The notes beneath the pieces were generated by a model, which was not told where the DNA came from, searched no databases, and worked only from the letters and a program-made list of their open reading frames with translations. Below, one piece after another: positions 24,001 to 34,771 of a DNA stretch of 46,722 nt. The stretch is taken from NCBI GenBank assembly GCA_002633005.1, contig NMRA01000239.1, positions 189,534 to 236,255 on the forward strand. Direction: 5' to 3'. The position numbers were made by a program, and so were the translations under genes. Numbering within the stretch: the first letter of the stretch is position 1; each line of letters begins with the position of its first letter. The DNA is from Phoronis australis. Lineage: Eukaryota; Phoronida; Phoronidae.

Positions 24001-25021
24001 TCAAAAACAAGAAGGTAGCGTCATCTCACTAATAGATAGTAATTTGCTAAATTTTATGAAAATCCGTTAAGGACCTCTGAAGATAGAGTTAAACATAAAA
24101 AGCTAAAATTGCCATTAGGGACCAATCCATCCAAAAATTCGCTAACGGTGTACCATCCATGTGAGGATTAAAACACATCTGTAAAATTTCATGAACATGG
24201 AGATGGAGCAGCAGATGACAGACGCCGCACGGACGGACGGATGGACAGGTATGACGGCATAATTTATGTATAAAAATGATTCCAGGTGATCAGAGCAATG
24301 GGTCCATTTGAACGGGCTGCGAACGTCTGCTACAAAGTGTTGCAGGCCGTCTGCCATTATTACATTAGATCATATGCTCAACATGCTTTTTGTCAGCTTC
24401 ACCTTCTTCAAACTTCTCCAACAGAGGGAGAGACAACCACTTGAGCATTACAATCACTCGTCAGTCATGTGACCCGGCAGAGTTATAGTTATTTAAACCC
24501 ACATTAAGTGATGTTTGAGCCAATGCTCATGTTAGCTGAGCCCTCCAGACCATGGCTGCACCATCAACTTATCTAGGCTACACAAGTAGTCATACATAGG
24601 TGCAGACAGTAATCCCTTGTGAACATACATGCCTTTTCAACAGCACTTTCTGTGTCTTTTGTCCACTCTTTGTACTTTGATACATTAATATTCAAATGAA
24701 TACATGTCAATATCTAGCTCTGTGCGGCAGATAAGTCAAGCATGCAACTTATTCTAGATACAAGCACAGCTGCACACACAGGTACATGAGCCTAAATATG
24801 CACATGGGCCTGAATTTGCTCATAACACGGACCTAGATATGCACAAAAACACGCACCTAAATTATTCACATCACAGCAATTCTTACAAATAGCCAACTCA
24901 CCATCAAGCACTCCCTGATCATGAGAAGAATGACAATCAGCACAATGTAAGCGCCAATGCAGATGCACACAATGGCTGCTGTTGGCAGGCCTGGCGATGC
25001 GGGTGCTGCCGTCGTGAACAC
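14895..25021 (-). CDS. single-pass membrane protein with Cys-rich tail, two alternative terminal exons; family not recognised
   Basis: Exons in transcription order: 24902-25021, 22569-22718, 21139-21156, 19039-19119, then either 18308-18733 (long tail) or 14895-15005 (short tail). An extra 21-nt exon at 29192-29212 may precede them. All junctions are GT-AG and phase 0. The first exon gives a Thr/Ala/Pro stalk and a hydrophobic helix (AAIVCICIGAYIVLIVILLM) followed by RECLMKRN, so by the positive-inside rule the Cys-rich part is cytosolic. About 37% of the residues in the next cysteine exons' CC clusters are Cys (CCECWISCCESCNCC, CQCCAECCKSCC), suggesting palmitoylation or metal binding. The predicted visible lengths are about 264 or 159 residues. 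A signal-peptide exon was not found, so the 5' end is missing. General layout recalls CYYR1/CYSTM-type or WW-binding membrane proteins, but no homology is claimed. Confidence 0.75.
16566..16644 (-). repeat. tRNA-like SINE head
   Basis: On the - strand it carries a box A-like TTAGTGGTGGAGTGG and an exact box B GGTTCGAAACC at the expected spacing, with a Ser-tRNA-like CCGAAAC loop. The anticodon and T stems do not pair well, so it is a tRNA-derived repeat or pseudogene, not a working tRNA. Confidence 0.5.
17183..17350. mobile_element. short TIR element (168 bp)
   Basis: Ends ATAGATTATTACATG and CATGTAATAATCTGTCTAT are inverted repeats. The interior also folds (GGATTTTGGAG..CTCCAAAATCC). It abuts the longer foldback at 17350-17870. 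Confidence 0.7.
17350..17870. mobile_element. foldback element, about 520 bp
   Basis: Imperfect palindrome over its whole length. TTTTTAAAATCC..GTGCATGAAAACAATGTTC on the left is mirrored by GAACATTGTTTTCATGCAC..GATTTTAAAAATA on the right. An inner pair is GCCTTTGAGCCCGAGAAAT / TTTCTCGGGCAAACAGGCCT. No ORF of note. Confidence 0.75.
18308..18733 (-). CDS. proximal alternative terminal exon (long Gly/Tyr/Pro/Arg repeat tail)
   Basis: Acceptor CCCATTTCAG at 18734. It begins CCEGCNCNCQAPECDTINCC (homologous to the distal exon). After CEIQIKQ it runs into four repeats of about 18-19 residues (NYPPQQRGYPEGEGRGG-like), then GGRPLPERQG and TGA at 18308. This gives 141 residues, with a low-complexity, positively charged, aromatic composition. 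Confidence 0.85.
   Translation of the reverse strand, partial: CCEGCNCNCQAPECDTINCCCCEIQIKQPMNPATPRYNNYPSQQRGYPEGEGRGGYNYPPPQRGYPEGEGRGGYNYPPQQRGYPGSARAGGGHDYPPQQRGYSGNAGGGGGRGYPSAGGRPLPERQGNINSAFLARGAPPS
18480..18650 (-). repeat. coding tandem repeat, about 54-57 bp, four units
   Basis: Units encode YN(N)YP(S/P)(P/Q)QRGYPEGEGRGG, then two diverged forms (GSARAGGG and GNAGGGGG). The two central units are almost identical at DNA level (GGGTACCCTGAGGGTGAGGG), showing recent duplication. Confidence 0.85.
19039..19119 (-). CDS. Cys-rich exon
   Basis: Acceptor CCATTTCAG, donor GTAAGT (19033-19038 on +). Its 27 residues include VACQCCAECCKSCCGENGCD. Phase 0 at both ends. Confidence 0.82.
21139..21156 (-). 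CDS. possible 18-nt microexon (KGGCCQ)
   Basis: Bounded by CATCCAACAG and GTACAG. Six residues fit the phase-0 frame and Cys-rich character. The donor is only fair, so it could be optional or spurious. Confidence 0.45.
22569..22718 (-). CDS. Cys-rich exon following the membrane helix
   Basis: Acceptor TTGTTTGTAG, donor GTATGT. Fifty residues: KRNMWHSAACCGQEG, then YCCECWISCCESCNCC and a region ending CPQRR. Phase 0 at both ends. Confidence 0.82.
22881..22995 (+). repeat. tRNA-derived SINE-like repeat
   Basis: Box A TGGCCTAGTGG (22887-22897, exact consensus) and box B-like TGTTCAAGTAC at about 22931, followed by a tRNA-unrelated body and a TATAT-rich end. It lies in an intron of the Cys-rich gene, in antisense orientation. 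Confidence 0.55.
23030..24250 (+). repeat. tandem array of a unit of about 142-154 bp
   Basis: The landmark 'CCACTA-GG' (TTGCCACTAAGGGG, GACCACTAGGTGG and variants) recurs near 23164, 23306, 23460, 23660, 23814, 23968 and 24110. AAATTTCATGAAAATCC-like phrases lie between. The array ends near a GACGGACGGATGGACAGG run. A diverged inverted relative is at 10360-10985. Structure is reminiscent of tandem-cored non-autonomous elements, but no ends were proven. Confidence 0.65.
24902..25021 (-). CDS. transmembrane exon of the Cys-rich membrane protein
   Basis: Acceptor TTTCCACAG, donor GTGAGT. Forty residues: a VFTTAAPASPGLPT stalk, a helix of about 20 residues with two Cys, and RECLM at the cytosolic edge. 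Phase 0 at both ends. Confidence 0.82.
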
Positions 25022-26509
25022 CTGTGGAAACAAGTCTTAATGAACTGCACTAGCTTAACAGATCAAAAGAAACTTAACAGCAGATAATTAACATAATTTC
25101 AGTGAGGTGTCAAACTGAAACAACTGTCGCAATTGCTTTTGATCACTTAACGGTATTTGAATTCTTGAGCTGTTCACTCGAACAGATAAGGAAGGCAATA
25201 AATGACCTACAGTGGGAGGGAGTTCAAGGTGAGAGGGCACACTGACTACCCAGGCACACTAGTAGTGTGACTATTACGTTGGGACACAGGAAATTTTGTT
25301 TCAGTGGCAAGTCTTGATTTCTTTTAGTTTTGTGTTTGACAGAAAAATATAATCCAAATCTTAAAATAAGTAACCACTTCTAATAGATTAACTCAATTAT
25401 ACTATTAATATGTCCGAGATGGTACTCATCAGATATTACTTTTGATGAATCACACTTAATTTTAGTTTTAAAATTGGTGGTTCAGCAACTCTCCGAAACA
25501 AATGAGTTGTCTCAATATTATATTAATAACATGACTGTCTTACAATGTAAAATGATTAAATATACTTCACCATGGTCAATAAATGTGGACAGATGCTTCA
25601 AACTACCAAATCAACGTCAGGATCCATAACTGCTGGACTATAAGTACAGTGTGTTCGCTATCACCACATAAGGTGAGCATATACTGTGTCACGAGCCTAC
25701 AAACAGAACAAACTGCAGGTAAAGATTAACGGTATCAACATTTCAAAAACAAATCTCATCCAAACAGTAGGTAATTAACAAATGTTCAGGTCACGGTCGC
25801 TAAAGAAAATATTAGAGAAGAACCTGTGTTGTTGAAACAAGTCAGGGCTTGGAATGACTTATGATGAAAAAAAGAGGAAAATTTTCCAGGTGACTTGTGC
25901 AATTGAAATATCTTTTGTGCAGTAAAATGTAACTGAAATAAACATTTTTGCATAAATTAAGTCAAAGTAATGATAAAAAATAGATGAAAAAAGAGGAAAC
26001 TGGAAATCAAATAAGAGGAAATTGAAACCAAAAATGAGGAAATCCTCTTAAATGAGGAAAATACGAAGTCCTAAACAAATGTACCAGTGCATGTACATCT
26101 ACTTCTGTTTTTATTTGACCACTGAGCATTCCCAATGAACTGCAGCAGTGCAGCACACACATAGTTATTTTCCTTTGATGCAAGGTTAGAGTGAGCACAT
26201 TTATTTTTGGCCAAAATATGAGTACAAACTTCAAAATCAGCGCATCTGTGAACAAAGACATTGTATTGATCGACATGAGCACACGTACTGGAGCAAACTC
26301 CATATTGGGCTTGTCTTTCGGTGACTGAGCTGTAGAATAGCCACTCTTGCGAAAGCCTTACTAGTGCAACCTGTGTCCACATCATTTTGGTGTTCTTTCA
26401 GTCTGTATCCTGTCTAAGATATGCTATGGCAACCTGTCTTCTTCCTGGACCATTTTTGTGCCAAGCATCCATCCTGCACTGTGGTATGAGCCTATGTGCC
26501 TGGTCATGT

Positions 26510-26830
26510 GGCGCCCAAGTGAATGAACAGGCAGATCACCTGGTTGGGGCATCTAACAAAAACGGTCCTCTCATTCTGTACGTCTCCGACATCAAGATTT
26601 TTGACTAGGCACTCTTCCACCGTCAACATCAAACAGAGATTGTCTACTTACGGCAACGGGACCTGCATTATGAACTCTGGAATTTTATTTGCGACTTGCA
26701 CCTCAAGCCAGTCCAGGGGCACAGAGATGAAAAACCAACAGATAACAGACAACATCAGTACTGGAAGTTAGTGCCTCCTGTTGTCAGGACGGAAGTGTGG
26801 CGAGACGATTAGTGCCACCGTACATTGTCT
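26510..26830 (+). pseudogene. possible decayed LTR-retroelement pol fragment
   Basis: With stops and frame changes, the + strand reads DLHYELWNFICDLHL and further on YWKLVPPVVRTEVWRDD. This loosely resembles the segment before the integrase zinc finger of Gypsy-type pol. The zinc finger itself is not visible. Weak call. Confidence 0.25.
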
Positions 26831-27728
26831 ATAACCCTGTCTGCAACAGGTAACTTTGCAGGTATTTTCTGTATCCAAAATTGCAAGATGTTTCCCAATC
26901 TCCCAATCATGCTAAAGGAAGAAAATCTTTAACAGAATTCCATAAGTCAGCTACTACGGATCACGCCATTCAAAACAATGATGTCATCAACTGACCAGAG
27001 ACTAAAGCCTTAGATTCCAAGGAGAATGACTACTTTAAACGCATCAGAATCAGACAGACCAAAACATCTGATGAACAGCGCCGATGGGCGTACAAACTCA
27101 GCATACTGTATAATCCTACTTTGGCGTTCCAATTTCCCAACGACGCCTGTCGGGATACTGTCTCACGGACAAAGACCTCAGAGACGCAATATGGAGGTCG
27201 AAAGTTTCCGAGGTAAATATTCTTTACATTCCACGATTTTACGATGAAATCAGCAGCCATAAGTACTCAAAAACCCTCAATATTTTTAGAGAGTTTCTGT
27301 TACATTGCATTTAAATAGCATTGACAGTGCAGCACAAACATTTGTGACTAAACACAAAAGTAAAATGCGTGTAATACTGATTGATTTCAATCCCCCTGCT
27401 TGCTTTTCAAGGATTTGCTACCTGCGCCATCTATTATTAACAACAATAACCAATAGACTGCAGAGGGGAAGTCCCACAACAGTGAATGTGCAGCATACAT
27501 CTGAAATAACGTTGAAGCATAACTTATGGCAAAAGATAGCGACCTCGAATTGAGAGCTTTGTATATACGTTTTGGAAATCTTGTTGCCAAATCACCACTG
27601 TCGAGGACAATTTAGGGAAGATAACGCTTCGGAGCTTTATGTACCACCAGTCTGCAGGAGATACACTCGCATTTTATTAGGATCTCAGACTATTTACTTA
27701 TGGCCGGTCTTATATGGTAATGAATCAT

Positions 27729-27806
27729 TGTGAGATTCCAGTGCCTGTAGGGCCTATGGATGTTTATTGTGAAATTCCAGAGCCTGTGGAGCCTGTGGGT
27801 GTTTCG
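27729..27806. repeat. 40-bp tandem duplication
   Basis: Two copies of TTGTGAGATTCCAGTGCCTG..GCCT..GGATGTTT-like sequence next to each other, just upstream of the reverse transcriptase remnant. Confidence 0.7.
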
Positions 27807-27841
27807 ATGTGGTTCATAATATGAGACTGCAACATCCTACA

Positions 27842-28240
27842 TGTGTCTGTGATCTTCAAGAAGCGCCAACGGTTTGACCGTTCAAACTACATGGTCTATA
27901 ACCTTCATATCTATAGGTAGTAAGCTTGTGGAATACGTTATGGTCAGTAACATCATGTCTAAACTATTGGCCAACATTGTCAGAATCTCACAGCCTTCAA
28001 TGGTGTCAGTCATTTTTGTCAAGTTGTACATAGACAGTGGTCCCAGATGGAGAAAAATCTGATACCACACTACCACAGTATATCATCTGGAGTCCAACAG
28101 GGGTCAGTTTGCGGCCTATCTTTTCCTGGTTTATATCAACGGCAATGTTGAAACCCTGATATCCAATATTTGCTGCTGGATGGCTGGATGAATTCCATAC
28201 CAGAAAGTGCCATAAAAGACCTGTCAATTCCCATTTACCA
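27842..28240 (+). pseudogene. remnant of a non-LTR retrotransposon reverse transcriptase
   Basis: In shifting frames it reads SIGSKLVEYVMVSNIMSKLL (RT block near the fingers) and then SSGVQQGSV followed by LFLVYINGNVETLI. These correspond to the 'SSGVPQGSVLGP-LFL.YIND' motif of Jockey/CR1/L2-type elements. At least two frameshifts and stops make it dead. Confidence 0.6.
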
Positions 28241-29191
28241 ACTTCGAGGTCAAACACTTGACAGAGTCACAGTTGCGTTGGCTCGGACAATCTAAGTACT
28301 ACGTCACATGTACACGTCAGATTTATCTTAAAACACATCCAGACAACATCACAGCAAAATTAAATACAAAGAAACTTGCAATTTTGTATGTGACTAACTC
28401 ACATGTCAATATAAATGCCTACAATTCTCCTGTAAGGCTGTAGTTGTAACTGTATCAGGCCTGTTTTTCAAGTGTTTTTGAATATTGTGCTTTACAATCC
28501 GACTCTAAAACCCGACTCTCTAAACGTACATACTTGGTGATGCTATTTTCTGAATCCTCTCCTTATGCCAAGTTTAAAACTGTGTTAATCATACCTATTA
28601 GCCCTTCTTATTCATACATTTAGTGTATTTTCCAAGGCGTTCACTTGTTAGTAAGCAGAAATAAACTGGCAGCCATTTTAAAAGTGCGACACCACTCAGC
28701 AGGAATGATAACTACAACGATTGCGCCGGAGTCGAACCGTTGTGTGCCGAACGGTGGTCGAACCGTTGAGTAGTCACTGCGTGCTAGTACATAGCGGGTG
28801 TACGAGGGAAACTTTCAGTTGAAGGTGGTAATAATCACTTAACGGAGTGTCTCTTCAAAACTTGTCCATCAGAAAAGAAGAGAGAATGCGTGACCTGTGC
28901 ATTCCATTATAAGCTAGTTTGCGGACCCCGAATTAGTCACTGAGCTGGGCCGCTTACATTGTGAACTCCCTCGGCTGTCTGCTCTCGCCGAGTGTTGTAG
29001 TTACCAAATTAAGGCTAATTTAATTGCTTCATTCTCATTCATTTTTTTTTTTCACTTTTGTTCATGAAGCGAGATTCATAGATGAGTTACGGTTCCACAC
29101 ACTCCTCGGGAAAATGTCTCGTCATTAGTCAATAAAACGACGTTTGAGTTTTTAAATTAATTGTTAAAACATTTTCTGTATACGCACCTAC
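28241..29191. other. intergenic or intron, unassigned
   Basis: The more GC-rich patch at 28700-28990 has two direct GTCGAACCGTTG copies. On the - strand it has a possible donor (AAT|GTAAGC near 28955). It could hold a non-coding first exon, but nothing firm is visible. Confidence 0.35.
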
Positions 29192-29212
29192 CTGTGACCC
29201 AGGGCTGGATGT
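29192..29212 (-). CDS. possible 21-nt microexon (TSSPGSQ)
   Basis: Bounded by TAATTTCAG and GTAGGTGC, with good consensus on both sides. Phase-0 reading TSSPGSQ joins smoothly to the VFTTAAPASP stalk of the 24902-25021 exon, which lies 4.2 kb downstream. The distance and tiny size keep this tentative. Confidence 0.4.
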
Positions 29213-31820
29213 CTGAAATTAGGGTCGTAGGAAGCAAAGATACACCTAAATACGAATGCCCCATCTCTCATGTTCCCCCATGCATGACGGTTACCTCTCA
29301 AAAATAGCATGCCTCACTGTCAACTGCATGATTGCTTATAAGACATTCCGTTTTGATAAACAAATTCGTTGGTTTGATTAACATATGTTTATGTATCTAG
29401 GAGATAGATAGATCCATAGATTATTTTTGCAATTAAAACCGTTTTAATCTAATCTTGTAAGAATTCGCGATGTTTCAGTGAATTTAGTTGCAGCCTGAAG
29501 TTGGAAAAATCTATATTATTAATCCTATACCCCGTAGTAAACTTTACATTTAGACGTCGGACGATTTTGCCTATCTAAAATAAATGTCAAAGACATTGAC
29601 GAAATTCGGACAGTTCCCAAAAATATGGTCACAATTCAAATGACAATAAATGCATTGCTTTTTGAATTAGTCACAAGATTTGTCATTTAAACTCACAAAC
29701 AGCAGGTCAAAAAGGAATCAAAAGCCAATAAATCAACGAAAACACATTGCTCATAGAATGATAGTTGGCTTCTGAGTTTACATGTTTATGTATCTACGTA
29801 AATCGACTGATTGGTAGATGACTTTTGAAAATTAGAAGCTAAAAGTGTAAGAAATGGCGATGCTTCACTGAACTTAGTTGCAAGCTGACATTGGGAAATT
29901 TCGATCCATCGGTCAGACCCTTAAAGTCATATGATCCGTTTGTAGACGTTTTAAAAACATCGTGAATCTGCATAAAAACCATTGAAACATACTCTCTGAC
30001 ACTTAATTAGAACTTTTCGTAAGTATGGGGTCGATCTGCTGCCTGTACATATTTTTTCTTTTATTTTTTATTTTCTTAAAATCTGCGTGATCAAAACAAA
30101 CGANAACTTTTTGCACAAGTTGAAAGTTAATAACTTTTTGAACTCCATGTCACATCAAAAAACCGGCTTAAACGGCGTTAAGAGTTTTTTTCTTCTATAA
30201 CTCGGACCATAGGCCTTTAAGTAGCAAAGTACAGTAAACGATATTTGTCTACTATGAAAGATGTCTCAATGATACTGCTGAAAATGATTTATTTACTTTC
30301 GTAATCATATGTCATTGTAATCTTAACAACAGTTTTTTTTTAAATTTATGTATTTGTGTAAAATAATTGTATATAGATTACTTTGAACTTTTTTAACCCA
30401 GTTATAATGCCTCTTGGCGCTTTCTGGGTTTTGTATATTCATCGTATCGAAGATTTCGTATTAAACATTATAAAAAATGTCGGTCAGCTGTACAAAGTGT
30501 ACAAAAATGTTCTCACAATTCAAATGGCAATAAATTGTTTATTGACTTAGAAACTACATTAGTGGTTTAAATTCATAAACTGTTGATCGAAAAAAGAAGT
30601 TGAAGTCCTTCAATAAATAAAATTAATTTAAACTCATTGCTTACTAACTTGGAAAGGTAGTCTTTGCACTTCCTTGGTGTTTTTAGTTTCCAGTAGTTAC
30701 TGGGCAATGATTGTTTGTTCTTCAAAACTGACTCGTTGGTTTTCCATTGCCGTGCATACTGCATAGACGGAGCGCGTCATGAGTGACGCTATCACGTTAA
30801 AAATAATGTGTTACCATGCGGTAGGCCCGCGCAGAACCTAAGTGATCCACGGGACTGGATATGAGCTCCAAGCGTTGAAGTGTGTACATTTTGGGACGCA
30901 ATATGTATCATTCTCCACAGCTACCAGAAATTGGACTACCGGCAGTGTTTCAAAATTCCTTTTGAAACACGGCAATATGCTAGGGACCTGTGGGACTTTA
31001 CCTTTTCAAAAAAATCCTTCAAAGAATGACCATAATAAAACGAACTTTTCCCGAAACTGGATCATATTAAAAGGAATCTTAGCCTCAGAGGCAGCGCAGA
31101 CGGATAAGTAGGAGCTAAGATGCCTGTCTCAAGTGAATCATAGCTGAGCTGACCAGCGATTAGCCCAGTTCTCCGAATTTCGTTCTTTCACACTGTCAGA
31201 TCTCAGCTACAGTTACTTGAGGCAGCTACCAGTCAGTGCGCTGGCCCTAGGCCCATTCTTACTCTTCATGAAAATTTGCTGGTTCACACTTGTCTCGCTC
31301 TTGGCTGGTTGTCCCAGGAGTCCGGCGCCATCGCGCCACACCAGCAATATGTATTGGCACACAGCAAAATTGACGGCATGTTATCGTATACTGATGTAAA
31401 TTCCCACGCGACGTAGCCTATTTCCCGATAGACAAAAAGAAAACAAGGGATGTTTCATGGGTTTCGCGGCACCCACAATTTCCCATTTGACTAAAAAACA
31501 AAAAACGCGAAATCGCGTATGCGTAAACTTAGAATATAATACTCATTTAGGCAATCAGGTGAAATTTTTCTTCAGTGTAAAGAATTTTTGTAATTGCTGG
31601 CCTCATGATCACACATTTTCTGATTTAGCGTAACTTGTGCCAAAGAATCGGAGGAATTCGTGAATGTGAAATCAATTATTGTTTGGTGAATGAGATCGCC
31701 AATAGTTGAAAAAGGTTGGTTAAAATTTACGTTATTTTATTAACATTTAATTTGATTTAGTGCAGTGCAAATTTTTATCAACATGAATGAGATTATTTGA
31801 GTGAACTTGTCAAGTTTGCT
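29213..31820. other. unassigned AT-rich sequence, one n
   Basis: No exon was recognised. A base is undetermined at about 30103. Bases 31260-31310 (+) could read as a signal-peptide-like MKICWFTLVSLLAG, but no downstream + strand exons support it. Confidence 0.4.
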
Positions 31821-31825
31821 CCTGT

Positions 31826-31880
31826 ATTCCAAGTTCACGCATAAGCTATCTCGAGAGTAAGCAAGATTCCAAGTTCAGGC
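31826..31880. repeat. 40-bp satellite, about 1.4 copies (second locus at 42571)
   Basis: ATTCCAAGTTCACGCATAAG recurs after exactly 40 bases as ATTCCAAGTTCAGGCACGG. Same unit as the 42571-42709 array. Confidence 0.65.
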
Positions 31881-32304
31881 ACGGCATCTCTACTCAAATG
31901 CATGGAACCTAGTACCTCTGCACCTACTGCCCACTTGGAAGCTCAGCTGAAACCCTACCCTGAAAAAGACAATTGCAACCTCTCCCTCATTCCTTCCAAT
32001 TGCTATGAACTTCTCTGACCAATAAACACAATGCTCAGAGTTATTGTATCTGTATTTTTTATCACGAAAAAGTAAATAAATATCGAATCTGGACTTTTTC
32101 CATAATTTAGTGGTTAGTCAAGTCTTCTCTTGACTGCTTTTACCAGACTTACAAGTCAACAATGTCTCACATTTCTGGTACAAGAGAAATAAAAATAATA
32201 CAATTTTTTAGTATTTTTTACTTTAAATACATTTATACATTAATACAATATAGAAGTGTGCTGTTGTTGGTGATAAACAAAGGTTACCTAAACTGTATTA
32301 AAGA

Positions 32305-32668
32305 CGTATTTGCATGCTCCTAACTATGCTAATGAAAAGCAGGAACAAGACGACAATGCTATTTAAACATCATCTACACCTAAACAAAGTGCAGTTGTAT
32401 TCATTGACAACTTGTAAATGTGAAAACAAAGATTCTGCAAATAAGTGACTTTTAATGACGTATCTCGCGGGCTCACATAGCCCTCATCATGCAGTGTTAT
32501 TCCCCAACACCACATCACGATACTTACTGGACACAATTCAGACCATTTTCGCCACAAAACTCAGTCAATTTTCAACCTACTTCATATTCACATCATCACT
32601 ATACGTTGTGTTGCTAACTAATTTGACCCAGCAATCACAGAGATAAGGAATTAGTGTGCATGTTCCAC
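32305..32668 (-). repeat. dispersed repeat, inverted copy of 6238-6624
   Basis: About 360 bases matching 6238-6624 in reverse complement, including CCCCAACACCACATCACGAT and CTCGCGGGCTCACA. It is followed by the TIR element at 32740, the same order as at the other locus. Confidence 0.85.
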
Positions 32669-32739
32669 TTTAGAACAAACTTTTCCAGTGACAAGTAGCA
32701 CTACACATTTAAATTGGATCAGGAAATGGTGGCACTTAA

Positions 32740-33014
32740 GGTCTGTTTCTCCAAAATCGACTTCAGACTAAAATTTGGTCTAAGGTTCCCATTTCACAAT
32801 TACGTAATAAAAATTTAACCAAGCAATTGTGATAGCATAACGGTGCGTAAATAATTTATAAAAAAGTATTTCAGTATCTACCAGTTATGTGTGTCTTCCC
32901 AAAGACTTTGGGCTTTTGTACAAGTGAGATTTAATTACTTTTTCTGAAATAGTTGTTGGAGCGTAAGACCAAATTTCTGAATTAAGTCTTCAGTTACTCG
33001 TCATAAAACAGGCG
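32740..33014. mobile_element. TIR element, 275 bp
   Basis: Left GGTCTGTTTCTCCAAAATCG, right (complement) GCCTGTTTTATGACGAGTAA. Inner inverted GAAATTTGGTCTTA. Third member of the 5996/13741 family. Confidence 0.7.
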
Positions 33015-34604
33015 CCAGGAAAACACCAAATCAATGATAACTGCAGCTAAGCCTGTTAAAATGGATAATACGGAATACAGAGACTGTTACAATTAAACCA
33101 CCAAATACAATACCAACAAAAAATGACACAAAATCAAAATATGTTCCAAAGACAATATAAGCAACTATTGTCGTTTTTTTGTATCATTAAGTGAAGACTT
33201 TTAAAATGCTGTTATGGAGTTTACCTATAGATGGCGTCTTAATATAGCGTAACCAATACAGTAACTCACGAGTAGCATAGCATCCTACATGTCTCAAGAG
33301 TTCTTTTCAGAGTAAGGTGCAATCTGACTTATCTGAAGGGCTGTGTGCATGAACAGTCGTATTGGAGAACTTTGTTTGAGTTAAGCAAAAGTCCAACATA
33401 TGCGTGTTTGACAATGACTAACTAAACTAAAGCACCGATGACCCTCAATCTTTGTGGTGGCCACGGGATGAAACAAATTTTGACGATGGGGCTACCCGAA
33501 AATTGTGGTGAACTCGGGAGCAAAAATCTTTGGCGACTAAAGAAAATTTTGCGTCAATCAGGATGAAATATAGCTTAAGGCTCAAAAAACTTTTAACCTT
33601 CCTGTATGCACAAGTAAATACTATAACAAGGACAACAAAACTGAATTAAGTTTTGTGAGTTATAAGGTGCGTTTTCAAATTACATTCCACTCACCCCGAT
33701 CACCGGCAGACAGCACATTACCACACACTCTGTGTTTCCCATGCAATAAACCTAATCAGATGGAAATTAATACAGGTGCATTACTTTCTAGCAAAGGGGC
33801 AGTTGAAATCCCCTTCCTGTCGCCAGAATTCCTTTAATGTTCTAGGAGACCGCGCAGGATTGAGCACCTCACCTAGCCTAGTCTCGGTGCAGCAAAGGTC
33901 TGTAAACACTATTCCCAAGTCATTTACAATATCAAAAGCATACATATGCAGGCCTGAAGCCTCTGGCAGGTCACAAGCAACATACAGCTCCACACAGTCC
34001 ATCTAATCCACAGTTCTATGCCTTTTTGTAGCTAAGATGGTTGAAGGTAAGAGATTGAATCCAGATACTTTGTTTTTTGAAAGAAACGAAACGAAACAAC
34101 ATAATGGCCGTCTTAGCTACTACTGGGTTCACGACCCTTGTTAAAAGGGCCCTGATTTGTGCGACTAAATGCATGACATGAGACACAAAGACACTCAGTA
34201 GCCATTCATAATATATAACTGGCAGACTGCTTGAGTTCAGCATTAGTTACAATGCACAAAGTAATATGAGCTGCCAATTAACACAATAATTGCAGAGCCT
34301 GAGTCCTCCACCAACACAAAAAAACATGGTAACTGGGAACTCGTGGATTTTTACAAATTATTGTTAAGGTTTGAAAAGACAAATTGAAAAATGACAGAAA
34401 GTCTAAAAAAATATTGTATGAAAATATTAAAGAGCTGAAATTCAAAACAATGAAGAAAGTTGTTTTGGATAGCATAACAAGGTCTATAGTGACGTTGACA
34501 CTTCAAAACTTGCTAATATGAGCAAGAGAATTGTGCATTTTAGACAGCATAGGCCCTAACCACCTGTGATACGAATGAATTACACAAAGGCCTTTCGAAC
34601 CAGC
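33015..34604. other. downstream of the receptor-like gene; possible 3'UTR
   Basis: A - strand open frame at 33781-34002 (73 codons, beginning MDCVELYVACDLPEASG) sits here. It could be a further 3' exon only if the splice phase differed from the one seen at 34609. ATTAAA (- strand) at 33833-33838 is a possible polyadenylation signal. Confidence 0.3.
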
Positions 34605-34771
34605 TTACGGGTAACTCTCGCTGTTGAATAGAACTGGCGAACGATCTCCATATACTCTCCGACGGCGGACATACAAAATCATGGCGATAACCAGCACAGA
34701 CACAACAGCAACTGTTCCAAACACAATGCCCACAACACCTCCTGCCGAAAATTCCGAATTGTGAAAAATAT
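34605..34771 (-). CDS. receptor-like gene, terminal exon: transmembrane helix and short tail
   Basis: Acceptor AATTTTACAG at 34772. Encodes IFHNSEFSAGG, the helix, LYVRRRRVYGDRSPVLFNSE, SYP and TAA. The stop lies inside CCC|GTAAGC, a good 5' splice site, so a longer isoform is possible. Confidence 0.8.

Larger units (their letters stand above)
25022..27840. other. intron or intergenic, degenerate repeat DNA
   Basis: GA-rich low-complexity runs (AAAGAGGAAA) lie at about 25865-26065. Bases about 26390-26830 may hold a decayed retroelement (see separate entry). No exon of the flanking genes could be supported. Confidence 0.4.

Noticed and set aside
28725-28770. - strand box B-like GGTTCGACTCC as a tRNA
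   Set aside because: No box A at proper spacing; the GTCGAACCGTTG motif is simply repeated twice.
31260-31400. + strand signal-peptide-like MKICWFTLVSLLAG
   Set aside because: No downstream + strand exon exists in the region, and the two recognised neighbouring genes are on the - strand.
33781-34002. Open - strand frame MDCVELYVACDLPEASG as the final exon of the receptor-like gene
   Set aside because: The donor at 34608 is phase 2, while this frame needs phase 0 from the TTAG acceptor; in the matching phase it stops after about 26 codons.
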